From Chloroflexia bacterium (GTDB lineage Bacteria > Chloroflexota > Chloroflexia > Thermomicrobiales > UBA6265): 11,529 nt of DNA. The stretch lies in the NCBI GenBank assembly GCA_013696525.1, contig JACCYK010000284.1:1-11529 (forward strand). Direction: 5' to 3'. The translations under genes were made by a program, and so were the position numbers. Below are positions 7,409 to 11,529 of this stretch, in pieces. A model generated the notes under the pieces. The model was not told where the DNA came from. It ran no database searches and saw only the letters and a list, made by a program, of their open reading frames with translations. Positions within the stretch are counted from its first letter, which is position 1. The number at the start of each line of letters is the position of its first letter.

Positions 7409-7411
7409 TCG

Positions 7412-8290
7412 ATGAACTGTGAACAGGTCAGGGACCAATTGGCTGCCTACTCCCTTGGCTCCTTGGGCGTGGACGAGCAGGCCGCGATCGAGCGCCATCT
7501 GGCGGGTTGCCCGGACTGCCGGCATATCGCCGATGAGTTGGCCGATGCGTTGGCGGCGCTGCCGCGGGCCCTCGCCGCCGCGTCCCCGTTGGCGCCGCCA
7601 CCGTCCCTCAAAGGGCGCCTGCGGCAGTCACTCGATGCAGCGGCGTCGACCACCGCCGGGTCCGGTATGGCGTCTCCGCCGCCTGACCATGCCATCGAGG
7701 ATTCGGACCCCGCCGCGGCTGACGCCGCCCCGAAGGACATCCCCCGCACAACCTTTTGGCCATCGTCGCGTGGCGATTCCCCCTGGCAAACCATCGGCCG
7801 GATCGCGGCCGTCCTCGTGCTTGCCACATCCTTGGTCTGGAGTGTTCGTCTGACGTTCGCCCTGGAAAATGAGCGCACCCTCCGCACTGAGTACGCGGAC
7901 CTCGTCGGGCAGATCGTCAGCCAGCAGGAAATCGTGTTCGAGGTCGTCGATTCCGACCAATCGATGCGGCGGATTCTCCGCGCCGAACAGGACGATTCCA
8001 CCGCCTATGGAAAACTCTTCACCCGAACCGACCTGCCGCGCGTCGTTGCCATGGCGGCCCGCCTACCAGCCGCCCCGGCGGGGCAGACATTCCATCTCTG
8101 GCTGACGACCGGCGGCGAGACCATCCTGGCGGGCGAATTGACAACCGACGACCAGGGCTTCGGCCTCCTCGTCTTTGACGCCCCCCGAGACGGCCCCACC
8201 TACGACACGGCGGAATTGACCCTCCAGCCGCCTGGCGGCACCTCCCCTGGCGGAACCGTCATTCTCACCTGGGAGGCAGGCGACCCGTGA
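7412..8290 (+). CDS. Membrane-anchored anti-sigma factor with zinc-finger N-terminus and RskA-like domain
   Basis: A 292-residue single-pass membrane protein. The cytoplasmic N-terminus is a zinc-binding anti-sigma (ZAS) domain with ERHLAGCPDC, i.e. H29-x3-C33-x2-C36, plus Cys3 as a possible fourth ligand. A Pro/Ala-rich, low-complexity linker (about 55-120) leads to one hydrophobic helix, IAAVLVLATSLVWSV (about 131-148). A short coiled region of acidic and polar residues follows. The extracytoplasmic C-terminus (about 205-290) has RLPAAPAGQTFHLWL and a beta-rich stretch ending VILTWEAGDP, typical of the RskA (anti-sigma-K) fold. It would sequester the upstream sigma factor and release it on an external signal, usually through regulated proteolysis. 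ATG 7412 follows the sigma stop by 3 nt, with GAGGG just upstream. The exported cupredoxin protein gene follows 226 nt later. Confidence 0.93.
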   Translation: MNCEQVRDQLAAYSLGSLGVDEQAAIERHLAGCPDCRHIADELADALAALPRALAAASPLAPPPSLKGRLRQSLDAAASTTAGSGMASPPPDHAIEDSDPAAADAAPKDIPRTTFWPSSRGDSPWQTIGRIAAVLVLATSLVWSVRLTFALENERTLRTEYADLVGQIVSQQEIVFEVVDSDQSMRRILRAEQDDSTAYGKLFTRTDLPRVVAMAARLPAAPAGQTFHLWLTTGGETILAGELTTDDQGFGLLVFDAPRDGPTYDTAELTLQPPGGTSPGGTVILTWEAGDP

Positions 8291-8516
8291 ACCGCCGGCC
8301 ACCAGGCCGCTCTGCTCCAACGCGTCGGGGTCGACCCCCTGCTTCCCGCTGACCAGGGGTAAGGTCGGGGGATGGCTAAGCGCCTATCGCACCAAGCCCG
8401 GCTTGTCCCCTCGGGAGCTCCGAGCTCCAGAAGGGATCCAATCGTCGCCCTCCTCACTATAAGAACAAGAGAGGCTCATTCGCGGACTGGCCTCGATCAT
8501 AGGAGGGCGAACAACC
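8291..8516 (+). promoter_or_regulatory. Regulatory region before the exported cupredoxin protein
   Basis: A 226-nt gap. It includes a GGGGTCGACCCC palindrome (8327-8338) and a pair CCCCTG (8336-8341) / CAGGGG (8354-8359) that could form a hairpin but has no T tract. It also has a tandem/palindromic GAGCTCC pair (8415-8428), the -10-like TATAAG (8458-8463) and a strong ribosome site AGGAGGG (8501-8507), 9 nt before GTG 8517. The -35 position (near 8435-8440) reads GATCCA, a poor match to TTGACA, so a non-housekeeping sigma factor or an activator is possible. Confidence 0.4.
8414..8428 (+). promoter_or_regulatory. Operator-like GGAGCTCCGAGCTCC element
   Basis: GAGCTCC occurs twice in tandem (8415-8421 and 8422-8428). 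The whole 15-mer is also a perfect inverted repeat, GGAGCTC-C-GAGCTCC. It lies about 30 nt upstream of the -10-like TATAAG, just upstream of the expected -35 position. That is where an activator or a sigma-linked regulator could bind. Confidence 0.35.
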
Positions 8517-9794
8517 GTGACGTATCGACCTGTCGGACGCCGGCCACGAAGCCTACTGCTCGCGACGGCCCTCGCCATCGCGATGACGGTCGCCGGCTTC
8601 AGTTCGTTGAGCAGAGCCCAGACCGAAGACGCACCCACGGGCGCTCCGCTGTCGGCCGATGAGCTGGCCACGCTCACTGCCCAATTCGACGATGAGGTGC
8701 TCATCGGCGGCCAGGTAGCGCCGCGCCTCTCGCGCTGGGTCAACGACGAGGTCTTCATCTTTCTCCAGCTCGACAACTCGGAGCTGGCGGAGGCCACCCA
8801 GATCCGCTACGTCGGCATCGGCGTCAAGGGGGTCTTCTGCGCCGAAACCCAGCCGGACCGGTCCTTTACCCATTTCCACAAGTACGACGCGCCCGAGTAC
8901 GCCGCGGGCCACGGCAGCGCCCCCGGTGATCAGGGATACTGGTTGACCTGGGTCGCCACCGACACCTTCGAGACTCGTGACGGCCGCGAGATAGTACCCG
9001 GCGTCGATTATGAGTTCTCGCCGACGCCGCCTCCGGACTGTGGCGCCGACGTGCCGGACGTCGCCTTCGACCCGCCCGGCGCCGAACCGCTGACCCAGAA
9101 CGAGATCGTTGAGCTGGTCGAGTTGTTCGACAGCCCGCTGCTGACCGGCGGCCAGACCCCACCCCGGTTCCACCGCTGGATCAACGAGGACGTCACCATC
9201 TTCCTCCAGTTCGATAGCGCGGACCCAGCCGAAGCGACCCGATTGCGCGACATCGGCATCACCGTCCCCGGCATCTTCTGTCTGGCCGATCAGCCGTCGG
9301 CGGATTTTCCGCATTTCCACCAGACAGATGCTCCCGAATACGCTGCCGGTCACGGCAGCGCCCCCAACCAGGTCGGCTACTGGCTGCTTTGGGTGGCGAC
9401 CGACACCTACGAGGCCAACGACGGCCGCCAGGTGATGCCCGGCGTCGACCGCGCCTTCTCTCCCACGCCGCCGCCTGATTGTGGCGATGCCACGCCTGAG
9501 GCCGCAGCCTCAGGCGCCGGGGCGCTGATGGTGATCGGCACCGAGTTCCGCCTCGATCCAGCTGAATTGCGGGTTGGCGCCGGTGAGTCCGTCAACATTA
9601 CGTTCGAAAACGCCGGTGAGGTCCCCCACACGTTCACGATTCCAGCATTTGATCTGGACACCGGCTCCGTCGCTGTCGGCCACACGGCCACGATCTCCTT
9701 CACCGCCCCCAGCGCACCGGGCACCTTTGAGATGCTCTGCACCTTCGGTGGGCACCTGGAAGCCGGGATGGTGGGATCCCTGGTCATCGAGTAA
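8517..9794 (+). CDS. Exported protein: duplicated unknown domain plus C-terminal cupredoxin
   Basis: A 425-residue secreted protein. The N-terminus is a Sec-type signal peptide: RRPR, a hydrophobic stretch (13-28), and a likely cut after SRA (34/35). No lipobox is present. Residues 45-176 and 192-323 are two copies of one domain at an exact offset of 147 residues, with no gaps and 78 of 132 positions identical. Each copy has a cysteine (108/255), an HFH-x2-DAPEYAAGHGSAP motif (His 119, 121, 132 / 266, 268, 279), a GYWL-x-WVATDT strand and a FSPTPPPDCG end (Cys175/322). I do not recognise this domain; the His/Cys pattern suggests metal binding or a disulfide. Residues 334-425 form a cupredoxin with type 1 copper ligands His371 (VPHTF), Cys408, His413 and Met418. 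Start GTG has AGGAGGG 9 nt upstream. The upstream sigma/anti-sigma pair suggests control by envelope or redox stress. Confidence 0.88.
   Translation: MTYRPVGRRPRSLLLATALAIAMTVAGFSSLSRAQTEDAPTGAPLSADELATLTAQFDDEVLIGGQVAPRLSRWVNDEVFIFLQLDNSELAEATQIRYVGIGVKGVFCAETQPDRSFTHFHKYDAPEYAAGHGSAPGDQGYWLTWVATDTFETRDGREIVPGVDYEFSPTPPPDCGADVPDVAFDPPGAEPLTQNEIVELVELFDSPLLTGGQTPPRFHRWINEDVTIFLQFDSADPAEATRLRDIGITVPGIFCLADQPSADFPHFHQTDAPEYAAGHGSAPNQVGYWLLWVATDTYEANDGRQVMPGVDRAFSPTPPPDCGDATPEAAASGAGALMVIGTEFRLDPAELRVGAGESVNITFENAGEVPHTFTIPAFDLDTGSVAVGHTATISFTAPSAPGTFEMLCTFGGHLEAGMVGSLVIE
8649..9485 (+). repeat. Intragenic duplication encoding the two unknown domains
   Basis: Bases 8649-9044 and 9090-9485 encode the two domain copies at an exact 441-nt offset. 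The proteins stay very similar while the DNA differs at many third positions. In the invariant DAPEYAAGHGSAP stretch, 6 of 13 codons differ synonymously. The duplication is therefore old and the protein motif is under selection. Confidence 0.85.
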
Positions 9795-9814
9795 CGTTCG
9801 CCGCCGTCGAGATT

Positions 9815-9876
9815 GCGGTCAGATCACGGGCAGGGCTTGGCGTATGCGCACCAAGTTCTTCCCGTGATCTGACCGC
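9815..9876. repeat. 62-nt hairpin with perfect 16-bp outer stem
   Basis: GCGGTCAGATCACGGG (9815-9830) and CCCGTGATCTGACCGC (9861-9876) are perfect inverted repeats. Inside, a symmetric 5-by-5 internal loop (9831-9835, 9856-9860) leads to a second stem, CTTGG (9836-9840) with CCAAG (9851-9855), and a 10-nt apical loop. It begins 20 nt after the cupredoxin gene stop. It could be a terminator or 3' stabiliser of that mRNA, but no U tract follows. Alternatives are a miniature inverted-repeat element, a structured RNA or a protein-binding site. Confidence 0.9.
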
Positions 9877-9936
9877 TCGCCGACAAGTACCCGGACCTGA
9901 ATAGCCACATGGGTCTGAACATTTCGATTTGGGATC

Positions 9937-9952
9937 AGGCCGGATTCGGCCT
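9937..9952. repeat. Small hairpin AGGCCG-GATT-CGGCCT
   Basis: A perfect 6-bp GC-rich stem with a 4-nt loop. No T tract follows on either side, so a terminator role is doubtful. Confidence 0.5.
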
Positions 9953-10009
9953 CTAGCGCCCGACCCCGAGAAGGCAAGCATCGACGCTTCACCCGGATCA
10001 GCTATGACA

Positions 10010-10070
10010 TGGGCGGGTCGATCTCACGAGTATCGATCATGCGGCTGATGGGATTGTGATTACCCGCCCA
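10010..10070. repeat. 9-bp inverted repeat enclosing TCGATC direct repeats
   Basis: TGGGCGGGT (10010-10018) and ACCCGCCCA (10062-10070) are exact reverse complements 43 nt apart. Two TCGATC copies 15 nt apart lie at 10018-10023 and 10033-10038. The element lies 30-90 nt upstream of the -35 box at 10100, a position suited to activator or repressor binding. Confidence 0.5.
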
Positions 10071-10099
10071 GATTTGCTATTCCCACGGCCGAATCGTCG

Positions 10100-10128
10100 T
10101 TGACGCTCATAGTGGCCGAACCTATACT
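10100..10128 (+). promoter_or_regulatory. Sigma70-type promoter for the NuoE/NuoF-like genes
   Basis: TTGACG (10100-10105) and TATACT (10123-10128) are each 5/6 matches to consensus and are separated by exactly 17 nt. Transcription should start near 10135, giving a leader of about 68 nt before GTG 10203. This is the best promoter in the window. Confidence 0.65.
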
Positions 10129-10202
10129 CGCTTCGGTACTCTGCCTGACGGCGCCAGGGTCGCGAGCTGAGGTGCATCAACGCAACATCTTGGGAGAAGC
10201 GC

Positions 10203-10817
10203 GTGGTCGTTGCAGATTCGGAGCAAACAGAGGCGCACCCATCCGGCGGGATCGATCTCGAGGTCGTGCGGGAGATGCTGTCGCACTTCCAGCCGCGGGA
10301 TTTCCAAGAGGCGCAAGAGCTGATCCTGTCCGCCTTGCAAGAGGTGAACGAGCATTTCGGATACGTCTCGCTGCCGGCGGCGGAGGCCGTGGCCGAGCAT
10401 TTCGGCACCACCGCCAACCGGATTTACGGGTTGCTCACTTTCTACGCCGACTTCCGGACCGAGCCGCGGGGCAAGCATTTCATGCTGCTCTGCCACGGCA
10501 TGTCGTGCTACGTCACCGGCTCCCAGCAACTCGTCCAGGAGCTGAACGATACCTGGGGCATCGCCGATGGCGGGACGACGGCGGACGGTGAGCTAACGGT
10601 CCAGGTGGTCAATGGCTGCCTCGGCATTTGCGACCGGGCGCCGATCGTGAAGCTGGACGCCGATTTTCACGGCGATCTCACCACCGAGTCGTTGACCGAC
10701 GTGATCCGGCGGACGATCGCGGCCGGCGGCAGTTGGCACGACGCGCACCACGCCCCGGCCGCGCCGCCGGCACCGGGGATCGAGCCCGCCCCCGACGGCA
10801 ATCCGCGAAAGAGTTGA
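10203..10817 (+). CDS. NuoE-like [2Fe-2S] thioredoxin-fold subunit of an NADH-linked diaphorase
   Basis: A 204-residue soluble subunit. A helical N-terminal part (about 17-75) ends in the family block VAEHFGTTANRIYGLLTFYADF (63-84, given by its ends). The thioredoxin-like [2Fe-2S] domain (about 90-170) has all four cluster cysteines: Cys97 and Cys102 in LLCHGMSCYVTGS, and Cys139 and Cys143 in VNGCLGICDRAP. It passes electrons next to the FMN subunit in respiratory complex I (NuoE), NAD-linked formate dehydrogenase (gamma subunit) or bidirectional hydrogenase (HoxE). The C-terminal extension (about 175-204) is His/Pro/Ala-rich and atypical. GTG 10203 has GGGAGAA (10192-10198) 4 nt upstream. 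A NuoF-like gene follows at 10973. The absence of NuoA-D genes just upstream and the dedicated promoter favour a formate dehydrogenase or hydrogenase module over the main complex I operon. Confidence 0.92.
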   Translation: MVVADSEQTEAHPSGGIDLEVVREMLSHFQPRDFQEAQELILSALQEVNEHFGYVSLPAAEAVAEHFGTTANRIYGLLTFYADFRTEPRGKHFMLLCHGMSCYVTGSQQLVQELNDTWGIADGGTTADGELTVQVVNGCLGICDRAPIVKLDADFHGDLTTESLTDVIRRTIAAGGSWHDAHHAPAAPPAPGIEPAPDGNPRKS

Positions 10818-10835
10818 CGTCTCAGGAGGCGCCCC

Positions 10836-10940
10836 GTGCTCAGTCCTGAAAGGACTTTTCGGTGCTCAGCGCGGAATTCATTGGCCCAAGGGGCACCCCC
10901 GCGCCGCCGGGACGGCGATCGTGTTGGGCAACTCGTCTGA
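10836..10940 (+). CDS. Possible 34-residue leader peptide
   Basis: GTG 10836 opens 34 codons ending at TGA 10938-10940. It is preceded by a perfect AGGAGG (10824-10829) at 6 nt, the best ribosome site around the gap between the two diaphorase genes. The predicted peptide is basic (an RRR run) with one cysteine and has no recognisable family. It overlaps the small hairpin at 10842-10856, so ribosome passage could affect folding. It may equally be chance in GC-rich DNA. Confidence 0.25.
   Translation: MLSPERTFRCSARNSLAQGAPPRRRDGDRVGQLV
10842..10859 (+). terminator. Short hairpin with brief T run between the NuoE- and NuoF-like genes
   Basis: AGTCCT (10842-10847) and AGGACT (10851-10856) pair around a GAA loop and run into TTTC. 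The stem is only 6 bp and the T run is short, so it would be at most a weak terminator or attenuator. The direct repeat GTGCTCAG (10836-10843 and 10862-10869) flanks it. Confidence 0.35.
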
Positions 10941-10972
10941 GAACCGCTCTACCACGCTGGAAAGGGAACGCG

Positions 10973-11529
10973 ATGTCATCGACCCGCGCTGAGTTCGAAG
11001 CGGTCCAACAACGCGCCCACGAGCGGTGGGCCGACCTCTGGGACGGGGATCACAGCGTGGTCAGCGTCGGCGTCGATAGCTCGTCCTTGGCCAAGGGCGC
11101 GGTGGAGGTATTGGCGGCCTGCCGGCGGGCGCTGGCGGGGACCCGGAGCGTCGTCCGCGAGGTCAGCGGCAATGGCGCGATGTGGATCGAGCCCTGGGTC
11201 GAGATCAAGCGCCCGGGCGAGCCGCCGATCCTGTACGGCCCGATCCAGCCCGGCGAGGTGCCGGCGCTGCTCGCTGGCGAGCTGTCCGAGCGCGCGATCG
11301 GCGTCCGGGGAGACGCGCCGTTCAATGGCGTGCCGCCCCTGGCCGCGCACCCCTTTTTCAAGCATCAACTGCGGATCGTGCTTGCCAATGCCGGCATTAT
11401 CGAGCCCGACTCCATCGACGACGCGCTAGCCCGCGGCGCCTACAGTGCCTACTTGAAGGTGCTGTTCGAGATGCCGGCGGAGGAGGCGATCGCCGAGGTG
11501 ACGGCGGCGAACCTGCGTGGCCGCGGCGG
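10973..11529 (+). CDS. NuoF-like NADH-binding flavoprotein subunit, N-terminal part (3' partial)
   Basis: 185 codons are visible and the frame runs off the window. Residues about 25-115 resemble the thioredoxin-like N-terminal extension of HoxF/FdsB-type proteins (SVGVDSSSLAKGAVEVLAAC...), with a single cysteine and so no [2Fe-2S] site in this part. From HPFFKHQLRIVLANAG (about 125-140) through the ARGAYSAYLKVLFEM block to the final NLRGRG, it matches the start of the NuoF core. The next residues would be the GAGFPTG-type FMN/NADH-binding loop. The subunit oxidises NADH (or reduces NAD+) at FMN and exchanges electrons with the NuoE-like partner. ATG 10973 has AAAGGGA (10961-10967) 5 nt upstream. 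The extended N-terminus favours a soluble formate dehydrogenase or hydrogenase diaphorase over plain complex I, though some complex I-like sets also have it. Confidence 0.9.
   Translation, partial: MSSTRAEFEAVQQRAHERWADLWDGDHSVVSVGVDSSSLAKGAVEVLAACRRALAGTRSVVREVSGNGAMWIEPWVEIKRPGEPPILYGPIQPGEVPALLAGELSERAIGVRGDAPFNGVPPLAAHPFFKHQLRIVLANAGIIEPDSIDDALARGAYSAYLKVLFEMPAEEAIAEVTAANLRGRG

Larger units (their letters stand above)
9795..10202. other. 408-nt non-coding region rich in inverted repeats
   Basis: No supported gene lies here; short frames such as a 15-codon ATG frame at 9912 have no ribosome site. From left to right it holds a large hairpin (9815-9876), a small AGGCCG-GATT-CGGCCT hairpin (9937-9952) and a 9-bp inverted repeat (10010-10018 with 10062-10070) enclosing two TCGATC copies (10018-10023, 10033-10038). 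It ends with the promoter of the NADH-dehydrogenase-like genes (10100-10128) and a roughly 68-nt leader. Confidence 0.7.

Noticed and set aside
9798..9882. TCGCCG at 9798-9803 and 9877-9882 as a target-site duplication around the hairpin
   Set aside because: The left copy is 11 nt away from the inverted repeat and the hexamer is common in this GC-rich sequence, so it does not show insertion.
9912..9959. 15-codon ATG frame (MGLNISIW...) in the non-coding region
   Set aside because: No ribosome binding site, too short, and no neighbour or motif support.

Overview
The window is strongly GC-rich with short intergenic gaps, several GTG starts and clear purine-rich ribosome binding sites. It reads as a bacterial chromosome, most plausibly Chloroflexota (Thermomicrobia-like). 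This rests on the gene mix (a SigK/RskA-type sigma/anti-sigma pair, a secreted cupredoxin protein, amino-acid catabolic oxidoreductases and a GTCGTGA intergenic microrepeat) and is a judgement, not a measured placement. No tRNA, rRNA, CRISPR array or transposase gene is visible. Eight complete protein genes and two partial ones at the window edges fill most of the sequence, plus one doubtful small ORF.

Region 1 (1-6502) looks like small-molecule and amino-acid metabolism. A threonine synthase-like PLP enzyme (5' end outside the window) is followed by a GntR/FCD repressor-type regulator. Convergent to these, on the minus strand, are a PduO-type cob(I)alamin adenosyltransferase and a monomeric-sarcosine-oxidase-like flavoprotein. 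Divergent from the adenosyltransferase, on the plus strand, are a Gfo/Idh/MocA dehydrogenase and a D-threonine aldolase/D-serine dehydratase-like PLP enzyme. A four-unit GTCGTGA tandem repeat lies between the last two.

Region 2 (6503-9876) is the most distinctive part. An ECF sigma factor and its membrane anti-sigma factor (zinc-finger N-terminus, one transmembrane helix, RskA-like C-terminus) lie 3 nt apart. They are followed by a 425-residue exported protein made of two 132-residue copies of a domain I do not recognise plus a C-terminal type 1 copper cupredoxin domain. The two copies align without gaps and share 78 identical positions. The arrangement resembles a cell-surface stress or copper/redox circuit in which the sigma factor may control the exported protein; that link is inference. 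Immediately downstream lies a large imperfect hairpin with a perfect 16-bp outer stem.

Region 3 (9877-11529) begins with non-coding sequence holding inverted repeats and a good sigma70-type promoter (TTGACG, 17 nt, TATACT). It continues into a NuoE-like [2Fe-2S] subunit and the start of a NuoF-like subunit, which together form the NADH-reacting diaphorase part of complex I, an NAD-dependent formate dehydrogenase or a bidirectional hydrogenase. The catalytic partner lies beyond the window. The 155-nt gap between the two genes holds a small hairpin and a possible 34-codon leader ORF behind a perfect AGGAGG.
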